DNA of 64,000 nucleotides, from NCBI GenBank assembly GCA_965206145.1, contig CBDBIK010000005.1:186001-250000 (forward strand). The letters are read 5' to 3'. Shown here one piece after another: positions 8,434 through 17,170 of the stretch. The stretch is from CBDBIK01 sp965206145. Its GTDB lineage: Bacteria; Pseudomonadota; Alphaproteobacteria; TMED109. The first letter of the stretch is position 1; the number at the start of each line of letters is the position of its first letter. The position numbers were made by a program, and so were the translations under genes. The notes below the pieces were generated by a model. That model was given only the letters and a program-made list of their open reading frames with translations. It was not told where the DNA came from and did no database searches.

Positions 8434-9198
8434 ACGGTGAACGGCACACAGGCCATGCAGGGTGAGATCCGCATCGACCACATCGATCACGGAAGTAGCG
8501 CGCGCAAAAAGATCCGCAAGGCCTCCCGTGGCGATAACCTTCATGGAAGCGTCCTTCCGCTCGTCGCGAATCCGCTTCACTAGCCCCTCGACGAGACCGA
8601 CGTAGCCCCAGTAGATTCCGGAGCGCATCGCTGAAATTGTACTTCGCCCTACCACCGTTGCCGGGCGGCCGATGGCGATACGGGGAAGCCTTGCCGCTTC
8701 TGCGTGGAGCGCCTCAAGCGAAAGGTTGACTCCGGGAGCAATCACCCCGCCCTCGTAAGAACCGGCCGGACCCACGACGTCGAACGTGGTCGCGGTGCCG
8801 AAATCAACAACGATGGCGGAGCCTCCATGGCGTCCGTACGCGCCAACGGCGTTCACTAAGCGATCGGCCCCGACTTCGAGGGGATTCGGGGTGTTGACTG
8901 AGATTCCGAGGTCGAGACCCTCCCCCACGACCTCGGGCCGACATTTGAATACGCGATCGGCGAGAAGTCGGAGCTCGAACAGGGTCGCCGGCACCACCGT
9001 GGAAATCACGACAGCATCCACCGCATCGAGAGTCTCCCCATCAAGGGCCATCAACTGCGAAAGACTCGCCGCATATTCGTCCGCAGTCCTGCCGACCGTT
9101 GTGGACAGTCGCCAAGAGGCCTTCAGCTCTTCATCAGAAAAGAGCGCAAACACCGTGTTCGTGTTTCCGACGTCAATCGCGAGAAGGCGTTCGCTCAT
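8395..9198 (-). CDS. coaX: Type III pantothenate kinase
   Basis: CoaX phosphorylates pantothenate, the first step of coenzyme A synthesis. The ASKHA-fold phosphate loop DVGNTNT is at residues 9-15; GADRLVNAVGA and VDFGTATT are the other family motifs. The start ATG overlaps the birA stop by ATGA. The last dozen residues (HNRDKHNRDKPG) are encoded by a 15-bp tandem repeat that also supplies the stop codon. They look like a slippage-generated tail rather than part of the fold. Confidence 0.95.
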   Translation of the reverse strand: MSERLLAIDVGNTNTVFALFSDEELKASWRLSTTVGRTADEYAASLSQLMALDGETLDAVDAVVISTVVPATLFELRLLADRVFKCRPEVVGEGLDLGISVNTPNPLEVGADRLVNAVGAYGRHGGSAIVVDFGTATTFDVVGPAGSYEGGVIAPGVNLSLEALHAEAARLPRIAIGRPATVVGRSTISAMRSGIYWGYVGLVEGLVKRIRDERKDASMKVIATGGLADLFARATSVIDVVDADLTLHGLCAVHRHNRDKHNRDKPG

Positions 9199-9947
9199 GA
9201 GGTCTCTCCAGAGGGAAAGGCGTCACCTGCGGTCACACGCCTGCGGCCACCATCAGCAAGGTCGAGCAGCAAGGCACCCTCCGAATCGATGCCGGCAAAA
9301 CGTCCCGACAACTCCTCCTCTCCGAGTCGAACACGGATCCGACTCCCGATGCCAAAGGCAAGCGTCTGCCAGCGATCAAGAACTTCCTGCTTCGGGGCGA
9401 CAGACCACTGAGCAAAGCGGGAAAGATAGCACTCCAGCAGATCCCGGAGACGGATTCCTGGCGCGCCTTCAGCGGCGAGCGAACTTGCGGGGCTGTCGGT
9501 GTCGACCGGATGTGAGACGACATTGACGCCTGCACCGACAACAACGGGAACGGTACCTGCCCCCGTCGCCGTTTCCGTGAGCACACCTGCGACCTTACGC
9601 CCCTTCACTACTGCATCGTTCGGCCACTTGAGACGGGCCTCAACTGCGTTCGCCGTCGTCTCGATGATCGCCTCGACGATTGCCGTTCCTGCACGAAATG
9701 CTTCGAGGGCCGCTTCTCCCCGCGGTGCGGGCGGGCGCAAAAGCGAGACATAGAGGTTGCCGGGCGGCGAATGCCATTCCCGTCCGTGCCGTCCCCTTCC
9801 CGATACCTGGCTCCGTGCCCACACAACAAGGCCGGATTTCTCGCCGGCATCAGCCTGGCGGAAGGTTTCCGCGTTGGTGCTGTCAACTTCATCGAGAGCG
9901 AGAATGCGAAAGCCAGGGGGTGCGGCCGGCAATGTGGCCGTTGTCAC
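9195..9947 (-). CDS. birA: Biotin--[acetyl-CoA-carboxylase] ligase
   Basis: BirA makes biotinyl-AMP and transfers biotin to carrier-domain lysines; PccA in this window is a predicted substrate. The catalytic loop GRGRHGR is at residues 50-56 and KWPND at 107-111, followed by the small C-terminal SH3-like domain. There is no N-terminal helix-turn-helix, so this is the monofunctional ligase. The start is GTG at 9945-9947, overlapping the nuoN stop as GTGA. The longer open frame reaching into nuoN is a glycine- and cysteine-rich shadow. Length is 250 aa. Confidence 0.93.
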   Translation of the reverse strand: MTTATLPAAPPGFRILALDEVDSTNAETFRQADAGEKSGLVVWARSQVSGRGRHGREWHSPPGNLYVSLLRPPAPRGEAALEAFRAGTAIVEAIIETTANAVEARLKWPNDAVVKGRKVAGVLTETATGAGTVPVVVGAGVNVVSHPVDTDSPASSLAAEGAPGIRLRDLLECYLSRFAQWSVAPKQEVLDRWQTLAFGIGSRIRVRLGEEELSGRFAGIDSEGALLLDLADGGRRRVTAGDAFPSGETS

Positions 9948-11377
9948 GGAGCAAGCGCCGCCGCCGCCGCCGCCGCCGCCTCGATTACGGGCGGTGCCAA
10001 AAACAAGAAGAGAAGAATCACGCCCGTCGTGACCGCCACCGTCCATCGCACCTCGCGATCGATGGTTTTGGAAAAATCGCGCCCGCCCGTCTCGAAATAC
10101 ATCGTTCGCACGATGCGAAAATAGTAGGCAGCAGCAACAACGCTGGCGAGAATGCCGGCAACGGCAAGCCATACGAGGCCTGCATCCATGGCGGCACGGA
10201 ACACGTAAAGCTTGGCGATGAACCCCGCCAGTGGCGGAATGCCGGCCATGGAAAAGAGAAGCGCCGCAAAGGCGAACGCAAGCATCGGATGGGTGCGATC
10301 AAGCCCTGCAAGGTCGGAAATGTCGCTGAACACGCGATCGTCGCGGCGCATCGCCAAAAGACATGCGAAGGCACCAGCCGTGGTCACAACGTAGATCGTC
10401 ATGTAGAGCACGGCCCCGTGAACCCCTGCTGCGGTGCCCGAAGCGATGCCAACCAGTGCGTAGCCCGTGTGACCAATAGCACCGTAGGCCAGTAGGCGCT
10501 TGAGGTTGGTCTGACGGAGTGCACCGAGAGCGCCCACCACCATCGAAAGCAACGCAAGCACCGCCACTATGGGCTCCCACACCTCCGCCAAGCCGTACAT
10601 CGGGCCATAGAGGAGCCGCAGGAAAAGCGCGATACCCGCCACCTTCGGGGCGGCGGCAAAGAAAGCGGTCACCGGGGTTGGGGCTCCCTCGTAAACGTCG
10701 GGAGTCCACATGTGGAAAGGAGCCGCCGAGAGCTTGAAAGCAACACCTGAAACAAGCAGCACCAGACCCACGGACGCACCGACAGGCGGGTCCCCGGAAA
10801 GGGCAGCAGCAAGGCCTGTGAAGGAATGCTCGCCTGTAAAGCCATAGAGGAGCGCACACCCGTAAAGTAGGACCGCCGAGGCGAGCCCTCCGAGCACGAA
10901 GTACTTGACCGCCGCCTCGCCCGCCTGTTCGGAATCTCGTCGCAGAGCAGCCAGCACGTAAAGCGGAATGCTCATCGCTTCGATGGTGAGATACAGCGAC
11001 ATCAGATCGCTCGCTGACGCCATCGCCAGCATGCCCGTGACGGAAAACAACACGAGCGCGGGATATTCGAACACCTCCAGCCGCCCACGTCGTCGCGAGC
11101 CTTCGGCCATCAACAACGTCGTAGCCGCTCCGATCAAGACGATTCCCTTCATGAAACGGGCGAAACCATCAACGACGAACAGTTCGCCAAAGGCGGGCCC
11201 GTTCGGGGTAGCGAAAAGAAACGCGAAAGCGGCTGCAAACGCGGCAAGGGCAAAGCCTGTCGACCATCCCTGTCGGCGACCGAAACCAAACGTCCCCAGC
11301 ACCACGAGAACGGTGCCTGCGCCGGCAGTCGCGATCTCGGGCAATGCCCGGATGAGATCCGCACCCAGTTCCATCAT
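9944..11377 (-). CDS. nuoN: NADH-quinone oxidoreductase subunit N
   Basis: NuoN is one of three antiporter-like membrane subunits of complex I and carries part of the proton path. The 477 aa contain about 14 hydrophobic segments, including the KYFVLGG and KLSAAPFHMW.PDVYEGAP motifs with the conserved channel lysines. The C-terminus ends in an alanine run encoded by a GCC repeat. The start ATG overlaps the nuoM stop by one base, and the stop overlaps birA. Confidence 0.96.
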   Translation of the reverse strand: MMELGADLIRALPEIATAGAGTVLVVLGTFGFGRRQGWSTGFALAAFAAAFAFLFATPNGPAFGELFVVDGFARFMKGIVLIGAATTLLMAEGSRRRGRLEVFEYPALVLFSVTGMLAMASASDLMSLYLTIEAMSIPLYVLAALRRDSEQAGEAAVKYFVLGGLASAVLLYGCALLYGFTGEHSFTGLAAALSGDPPVGASVGLVLLVSGVAFKLSAAPFHMWTPDVYEGAPTPVTAFFAAAPKVAGIALFLRLLYGPMYGLAEVWEPIVAVLALLSMVVGALGALRQTNLKRLLAYGAIGHTGYALVGIASGTAAGVHGAVLYMTIYVVTTAGAFACLLAMRRDDRVFSDISDLAGLDRTHPMLAFAFAALLFSMAGIPPLAGFIAKLYVFRAAMDAGLVWLAVAGILASVVAAAYYFRIVRTMYFETGGRDFSKTIDREVRWTVAVTTGVILLFLFLAPPVIEAAAAAAAALAP

Positions 11378-12864
11378 CAGGATCCCGGAGTGCCACCAAG
11401 TGCGGTCACGATGCCTGCAGCCGCCGGCTCGATCAGACGCAGCACGAATCCTGGCAGGAACCCGATCCAGATGACGAGAATGGCCAAGGGCACGAACATC
11501 GTCATCTCTCGCGTCCCCAAATCCCCAATGGTTTCAAGTTTTTCGTTCTCGAGACGGCCCAGGACTACACGCCAATAGAGCCAGAGCATGTAAGCCGCCG
11601 ACAGGACCATTCCCGAAGCAGCGATCGTCGCGAAGAGGAAGCTCGCCGGAAAAACTCCGACAATCACCAGGAACTCGCCGACAAACCCACTGGTTCCGGG
11701 AAGACCGGCGGCGGCCAGCGCGAACAGCATGAAGAACACCGCGTAACGGGGCATGCGTTCAACTAGCCCGCCGTAATCGGCAATGGCACGCGAATGGCGA
11801 CGGTCGTAAACGACCCCGACGAGGAGGAAGAGTGCCGCCGAAACAAGCCCGTGACTTAGCATCTGCGTGATCGCACCGGAAACCGCCCCGACATCGGCAG
11901 TGAACAGTCCGAGGGTGACGATTCCCATGTGCGCGATCGACGAATAGGCGATCAAGCGTTTCATGTCGTCCTGCATCAGGGCGACGAGCGAGGCGTAGAC
12001 AATGGCAACGGCGCTGAGTGTGTAGATCAGCGGTGTGAACTCGAGGCTTGCCTCGGGCAGCATCGGTAGCGAAAAGCGAAGAAACCCGTAGGCCCCGAGT
12101 TTGAGCAGGACGCCCGCAAGGATCACCGAGCCTGCGGTCGGGGCCTGGACGTGCGCATCGGGAAGCCACGTATGCAACGGCCACATCGGGATTTTCACCG
12201 CGAAGGAAGCGAACATCGCCACCCAAAGCCAACGCTGAACCTCGAGCGGGATGTCAGCCTCGGCGATCCGGGTCATGTCGGTCGTACCCGTCATGGTGGC
12301 GAGTGCAAGCACGGCAATGAGAAACAGCACGGAACCTGCAAGTGTGTAGAGAACGAACTTGAAAGCGGCATGTACCCTGTGTTCGCCGCCCCAGATCCCA
12401 ATGACGAAAAACATCGGAATCAAAATCGCCTCGAAAAATACGTAGAACAAAATCGCGTCGCGGGCGACGAAAACACCAATCATCAGAGATTCGAGTGCAA
12501 GAAACACCGCCATCCACGAGACCACGCGCTCCTTGACCGAGTGCCAAGAGGCGACAATGCAAATCGGGATGAGAAGTGCGGTGAGTACGACGAAGACCAC
12601 CGCAAGTCCGTCGACTCCCAAATGGTAAGAAATTCCGTAATCGAGAATCCAAGCATGGCGCTCGACAAACTGGAAACCTCCTGTGCCTGCGTCGTACGAA
12701 AAAGCAAGCCCGAGTGCGAGCACAAGGTTGGCAAGCGCGGTCCACAGAGAAACGTTGCGGGAGTTGCGGTTGCGCGCTTCCTCAGATCCGCCCGCAAGGG
12801 CAAGAAAAGCGATCCCCGTAACTGGCAGGAAAATGAGCAGCGAGAGAATCGGCCAACCGCTCAC
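11377..12864 (-). CDS. nuoM: NADH-quinone oxidoreductase subunit M
   Basis: NuoM is an antiporter-like membrane subunit of complex I (495 aa, about 14 membrane segments). Family motifs include the conserved glutamate helix around FYVFFEAILIPMF and the lysine-containing VKIPMWPLHTWLPDAH stretch. It overlaps nuoL upstream by four bases and nuoN downstream by one base, so translation is coupled along the distal complex I genes. Confidence 0.97.
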   Translation of the reverse strand: MSGWPILSLLIFLPVTGIAFLALAGGSEEARNRNSRNVSLWTALANLVLALGLAFSYDAGTGGFQFVERHAWILDYGISYHLGVDGLAVVFVVLTALLIPICIVASWHSVKERVVSWMAVFLALESLMIGVFVARDAILFYVFFEAILIPMFFVIGIWGGEHRVHAAFKFVLYTLAGSVLFLIAVLALATMTGTTDMTRIAEADIPLEVQRWLWVAMFASFAVKIPMWPLHTWLPDAHVQAPTAGSVILAGVLLKLGAYGFLRFSLPMLPEASLEFTPLIYTLSAVAIVYASLVALMQDDMKRLIAYSSIAHMGIVTLGLFTADVGAVSGAITQMLSHGLVSAALFLLVGVVYDRRHSRAIADYGGLVERMPRYAVFFMLFALAAAGLPGTSGFVGEFLVIVGVFPASFLFATIAASGMVLSAAYMLWLYWRVVLGRLENEKLETIGDLGTREMTMFVPLAILVIWIGFLPGFVLRLIEPAAAGIVTALGGTPGS

Positions 12865-14750
12865 CGGCCTCCTCCGACGACCAGATTCCAGGCAACGAAT
12901 GCGACCGCACCCAGAACCATGACCAGCGCGTAGTGGTCGATATAGCCGCTCTGGAAGAGGCGCATTCTGCGGGCTCCCTCAATCGTGGCGGCAGCGGTTC
13001 CCTCTGGACCAAGCCGGTCAATGAGTCCCTGGTCCACCGTGCGGGAAAGCCATGAACCGAGACCGCGGACAGGGCGAACAAAAAGAGCGGTGAACAGCTC
13101 ATCGAAGTACCAGCTCCGGGCAAAGAAAGCGTGAACCCCGGGGACAAATCTTGCGATTTTCGTAATGAAGGCCGTTCCTCTCGCATAGAGGAACCAGGCA
13201 ATCACAAGGCCCGCCACGCCCGCAAACGCAGGAAGAATCCTGACCCACAAGGGCGGATGGTGTGGACTTGTGTGCACGAACGCGAAAGCCCCGTTCCAAA
13301 AGGAAGCTTGAGGAGAGGCCAGATCATGCGCGAGCCAGCCCACCACACATGCAGCAACCGCAAGCACGACCACCGGTACCCGCATCGACCACGGGCTTTC
13401 GTGCACGTGCTCCATTTTCGCCGCATCGGCGCGCGGGGCGCCAGCGAACACGAGGAAGACGAGCCGCCAAACGTAGATACCGGTCAACAATGCTGCGGCT
13501 AGCCCCGCCCAGAAGCCGATGAGCGCGACGGGTGACCCTTGTGCAAAAGCGGCCTCAAGGATTGCATCCTTCGACCAGAAACCCGCAAACGGAGGAATTC
13601 CCGAAAGTGCAAGAGAGCCAACGGCCATCCCGGCACAGGTAACCGGCAATGCGCGGGCAAGTCCGCCCATCCGGCGCATGTCCTGCTCGTCATCCAGAGC
13701 ATGGATGACGGCACCTGCCCCCAGAAAAAGTAGCGCCTTGAAACAGGCATGAGTGAAAAGATGAAAGAGCGCCGAGGCATGGGCCGTGACGCCGCAAGCC
13801 AGAAACATGTAGCCGAGCTGGCTGCACGTGGACCAAGCGATCACGCGCTTGATGTCAGTCTGGACAAGCGCCACGGTGCCGGCAAACAGGGCCGTTGCGG
13901 CTCCCACGACGACGACCGCCCCGAGTGCAAAGGGAGCTGCCTCATAGAGGGGAGCGCAACGGGCGACTAGGAAGACGCCCGCGGTCACCATGGTGGCGGC
14001 GTGGATCAGCGCCGACACCGGCGTCGGTCCCTCCATCGCATCGGGAAGCCAAGTATGAAGGCCGATTTGGGCGGATTTCCCCATGGCACCGGCAAACAGC
14101 AGGAAGGCGATCACCTCGAGGGCAGGAAACCCCAGAAGCGTCTCACTGCCGACGCGATCCACGTCAGCGAAGATGTCGTCGAACGAAAAGCTCCCAAAAA
14201 CGGCAAGAAGCGCAGCAAGACCGATGACCAGTCCCACGTCGCCAATGCGGTTGACGAGAAACGCCTTGATGGCGGCGGCATTCGCGCTGGGGCGATGAAA
14301 CCAGAACCCGATCAGGAGATAGGAACACAGGCCCACCCCTTCCCAGCCAAAGAAGAGTTGGAGAAAGTTGTCGGCACTGACAAGAGCCAACATCGAGAAC
14401 GTGAACAGCGAGAGGTATGCAAAGAAACGCGGTTGATGAGCATCGCGAGCCATGTAACCGACGGCGTAGAGGTGGATGAGCGCCGAGATGGAGTTCACCA
14501 CGACCATCATCAGCACTGACAACGAATCGGTTCGAATCGCCCAGTCGACATCAAACCCGCCGACCGAGATCCACGTGCCCAGACGCACCGATTCCGCACT
14601 TTCGCCCGTCAAAACCATAAGCGAGGCGAGTGCTGCAAGTGCCACGAGAACCGTGCTCGCAATGCCGCTACCCCGCACGGGAAGGACCGGGCCCGCGAGC
14701 GCAGCGAAAAGTGCCGCCAGCAGAGGAAGGAAAACCGCGGCGGAAGCCAT
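12861..14750 (-). CDS. nuoL: NADH-quinone oxidoreductase subunit L
   Basis: NuoL is the largest antiporter-like subunit at the distal end of complex I and carries the long amphipathic lateral helix. The 629-aa length is normal. The motif KSAQIGLHTWLPDAMEGPTPVSALIHAATMV-like region typical of NuoL lies in the middle, with the conserved Glu/Lys helices before it. The start is ATG at 14748-14750, two bases after the nuoK stop. The open frame that continues to 15080 runs through nuoK and is spurious. Confidence 0.96.
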   Translation of the reverse strand: MASAAVFLPLLAALFAALAGPVLPVRGSGIASTVLVALAALASLMVLTGESAESVRLGTWISVGGFDVDWAIRTDSLSVLMMVVVNSISALIHLYAVGYMARDAHQPRFFAYLSLFTFSMLALVSADNFLQLFFGWEGVGLCSYLLIGFWFHRPSANAAAIKAFLVNRIGDVGLVIGLAALLAVFGSFSFDDIFADVDRVGSETLLGFPALEVIAFLLFAGAMGKSAQIGLHTWLPDAMEGPTPVSALIHAATMVTAGVFLVARCAPLYEAAPFALGAVVVVGAATALFAGTVALVQTDIKRVIAWSTCSQLGYMFLACGVTAHASALFHLFTHACFKALLFLGAGAVIHALDDEQDMRRMGGLARALPVTCAGMAVGSLALSGIPPFAGFWSKDAILEAAFAQGSPVALIGFWAGLAAALLTGIYVWRLVFLVFAGAPRADAAKMEHVHESPWSMRVPVVVLAVAACVVGWLAHDLASPQASFWNGAFAFVHTSPHHPPLWVRILPAFAGVAGLVIAWFLYARGTAFITKIARFVPGVHAFFARSWYFDELFTALFVRPVRGLGSWLSRTVDQGLIDRLGPEGTAAATIEGARRMRLFQSGYIDHYALVMVLGAVAFVAWNLVVGGGR

Positions 14751-14752
14751 GC

Positions 14753-15061
14753 TCAGCCCTTGAGTTCCGCGATGTCGTCCACCGCGATCGATCCGCGCAT
14801 CCGAAAACAGACGATCAGGATCGCGAGCCCGACCGCAGCCTCGGCGGCAGCGACGGTAAGCACAAAGAGAGCAAACACCTGTCCGGCGGGTTCCCCCCAC
14901 CAAGCGGAAAACGCGACCAGGGTGATGTTGACAGCGAGTAACAGCAGCTCGATTGCCATCAGCATCATGATGACGTTGCGGCGATTGAGGATGATGCCGA
15001 CCACGCCGGTCGAAAAAATGAACGCTCCCAGCGTCAGATAGTGAGAAAGTGAGACGCTCAT
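14753..15061 (-). CDS. nuoK: NADH-quinone oxidoreductase subunit K
   Basis: NuoK is a small complex I membrane subunit (102 aa) with three transmembrane helices. The proton-path glutamates lie in helices 2 and 3 (MAIELLLLAVN and AAAEAAVGLAI). The start ATG overlaps the nuoJ stop by four bases (ATGA), and nuoL follows after two bases. Confidence 0.97.
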   Translation of the reverse strand: MSVSLSHYLTLGAFIFSTGVVGIILNRRNVIMMLMAIELLLLAVNITLVAFSAWWGEPAGQVFALFVLTVAAAEAAVGLAILIVCFRMRGSIAVDDIAELKG

Positions 15062-15666
15062 CGACGGGTCTCGGAGACACCGGCCCCGATCTCGGGCCTG
15101 GTGAGAGTCACCGAATCCTTCGGGCGGCGCTCGACTTGGACACTGGGACGCTGGCGGTGCACCCCCTCGCGGCGGCGATGGGCGAGTGCGATCGCGCCCA
15201 CCATGGCGACCAGGAGGATCGCACCTGCAAGCTCGAACAGGGCGACATAATCCGTGTAAAGGACACGGCCGAGGATGAGGGTGTTGTTCGTATCGGCTGG
15301 TGTCGGCAACGGGCTCTCACCGGGGAACGGGTTTCCCGCGATGGCAACGAGCGCAAGCTCGGCAAGAAGAACGGCACCGGCCAGGGCGGCGGCAGGCATG
15401 CGGCTGAGCAGACTACGCGTGGGCGGTCCGGTATCAAGCGTCATCACGACGAACAAGAACAGCACCGCAACTGCGCCGACGTAGACAATGAGCATGATCA
15501 TGCCAAGAAATTCGGCCCCGAGCAGGATGAAGAGTGCCGCAGCATTGAGAAACGCGAGGATCAGAAAGAACACCGCGTGCACCGGGTTGCGCGATACGAC
15601 GACGAAGGCCGCCGACGCTGCGAGCGTGCCGGCGAACACCCAGAAAAAAAGATCAGCGGGAAGCAT
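15058..15666 (-). CDS. nuoJ: NADH-quinone oxidoreductase subunit J
   Basis: NuoJ is a 202-aa complex I membrane subunit with five hydrophobic segments in the N-terminal two thirds, including the flexible third helix MIMLIVYVGAVAVLFLFVVM. The remainder is a basic, hydrophilic cytoplasmic tail. It lies six bases downstream of nuoI and overlaps nuoK. Confidence 0.96.
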   Translation of the reverse strand: MLPADLFFWVFAGTLAASAAFVVVSRNPVHAVFFLILAFLNAAALFILLGAEFLGMIMLIVYVGAVAVLFLFVVMTLDTGPPTRSLLSRMPAAALAGAVLLAELALVAIAGNPFPGESPLPTPADTNNTLILGRVLYTDYVALFELAGAILLVAMVGAIALAHRRREGVHRQRPSVQVERRPKDSVTLTRPEIGAGVSETRR

Positions 15667-15672
15667 TTCTCG

Positions 15673-16155
15673 TCAGCGCCAACGCGCATCGCGCTTAAGG
15701 CGATCGGCGATCGCGCTCTCCCAACGATCGCCGTTCTCGAGCAGTTTTTCCTTGGTGTAAAGAAGTTCCTCGTGGGTCTCGGTCGCGAATTCGTAGGAAG
15801 GGCCCTGGACGATGGCATCGACGGGACACGATTCCTCGCACAGCCCACAGTAAATGCACTTGGTCATGTCGATGTCGTAGCGGGTCGTGCGCCGACTCCC
15901 GTCCGCCCGCGGCTCTGCTTCGATGGTGATCGCAAGCGCCGGGCAAACTGCCTCGCAGAGCTTGCACGCGATACAACGCTCCTCACCGTTGGGATAGCGC
16001 CGGAGTACATGCTCGCCCCGAAAACGCGGACTCAATGGCCCTTTTTCGTAAGGGTACGCAAGCGTCACCTTGCGCCCCAACATGCGCCGGAACGTGAGCG
16101 CAAGCCCGCGGAAAATCTCGAGCAGCGCGAGCATGCGGAAAAGGCGAGCAAGCAT
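15673..16155 (-). CDS. nuoI: NADH-quinone oxidoreductase subunit I (2x[4Fe-4S])
   Basis: NuoI carries clusters N6a and N6b, which pass electrons from the NuoG side to NuoB. Two ferredoxin motifs are visible: CIACKLCEAVCPA and CIYCGLCEESCPV, eight cysteines in all. The N-terminal amphipathic helix precedes the GEHVLRRYPNGEERC segment typical of the family. The length is 160 aa, and it sits between nuoH and nuoJ. Confidence 0.98.
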   Translation of the reverse strand: MLARLFRMLALLEIFRGLALTFRRMLGRKVTLAYPYEKGPLSPRFRGEHVLRRYPNGEERCIACKLCEAVCPALAITIEAEPRADGSRRTTRYDIDMTKCIYCGLCEESCPVDAIVQGPSYEFATETHEELLYTKEKLLENGDRWESAIADRLKRDARWR

Positions 16156-16167
16156 CGTTTTTCCCTC

Positions 16168-17157
16168 TCAGCCAGGAAGCCGGTCGGTGGCGAGAAGAAA
16201 GCCTGCCGTGAGCACGACCCACAAAAGAGAGAGCGGCAGGAACACCTTCCATCCGATCCGCATCAATTGGTCATAGCGATAGCGGGGAAGGGTTGCCCGA
16301 ATCCACAGAAACATAAAAAGTAGCCCCACCGTCTTTAGGACGAACCACACCGGGCCGGGAACGAGGGAGAGAAATCCTGCATCGATCGGGGCAAGCCATC
16401 CGCCCAGGAAAAGCAATGTTCCCATCGCACTCATACTGACCATCGCAGCGTACTCGCCGAGCATGAACAGCCCGAAAAGAAGTGAAGAATATTCGGTGGC
16501 ATAACCAGCGACGAGGGCAGCCTCGTCCTCAGGCAAATCGAAGGGAGTGCGATTGGTTTCCGCCAATGCCGAGACAAAGAAAACTACCGCCATCGGCAGC
16601 AGCGGCAGCACGTACCACCCTCCCTGCTGGGCAAGAACGATCTCGGAAAGATTGAGCGAGCCTGCGCACAGAACGACGGTGACGATGACAAAGCCGATGG
16701 AAATTTCGTAGGAAACCATCTGTGCCGCCGAGCGGAGCGCACCGAGGAACGGGTAGACCGAATTGCTCGCCCAGCCTGCCATGATGATCCCGTAAACGGC
16801 GAGCGAAGAGACAGCGAAAAGGTAGAGAAGTCCGATGTTGAGATCGGCCAGGACAATCCGTTCGCCGACGGGGATGACCGCCCAGGCCACGAGGGCAAGC
16901 CCGAAGGTGACGATCGGGGCAAGGAGAAAGATCACGCGATTCGCCCGCGTCGGCACGATGGTTTCCTTCGTTAGAAGCTTGATGCCATCGGCGATCGGCT
17001 GGAGAAGCCCGAAGGGCCCGACCACGTTGGGGCCGCGGCGGAGGTGCGCCGCCCCTGATACCTTGCGTTCGGCGAGCGTGAGATAGGCAACGACAATCAG
17101 CAGCAGCACCGAGATCAAAAGAATCCAGCCAAGAATCCCGACGACCTCGCTTGCCAT
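16168..17157 (-). CDS. nuoH: NADH-quinone oxidoreductase subunit H
   Basis: NuoH forms the quinone-access channel at the junction of the arms of complex I. It has eight membrane segments, with the conserved AERKVSGAAHLRRGPNVVGPFG loop near the N-terminus and the acidic RTPFDLPEDEAALVAGY loop in the middle. Start choice: ATG at 17155-17157 has GGGAG eight bases upstream. An alternative ATG at 17178 would overlap nuoG by eight bases. The chosen start gives 329 aa. Confidence 0.95.
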   Translation of the reverse strand: MASEVVGILGWILLISVLLLIVVAYLTLAERKVSGAAHLRRGPNVVGPFGLLQPIADGIKLLTKETIVPTRANRVIFLLAPIVTFGLALVAWAVIPVGERIVLADLNIGLLYLFAVSSLAVYGIIMAGWASNSVYPFLGALRSAAQMVSYEISIGFVIVTVVLCAGSLNLSEIVLAQQGGWYVLPLLPMAVVFFVSALAETNRTPFDLPEDEAALVAGYATEYSSLLFGLFMLGEYAAMVSMSAMGTLLFLGGWLAPIDAGFLSLVPGPVWFVLKTVGLLFMFLWIRATLPRYRYDQLMRIGWKVFLPLSLLWVVLTAGFLLATDRLPG

Positions 17158-17170
17158 CGCAAGAACTCCC

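Noticed and set aside
15049..16323. Long plus-strand open frame (424 codons) over nuoJ-nuoI-nuoH
   Set aside because: It is antisense to three certain genes, is rich in Arg/His/Gly and has no domain; a GC-rich shadow.
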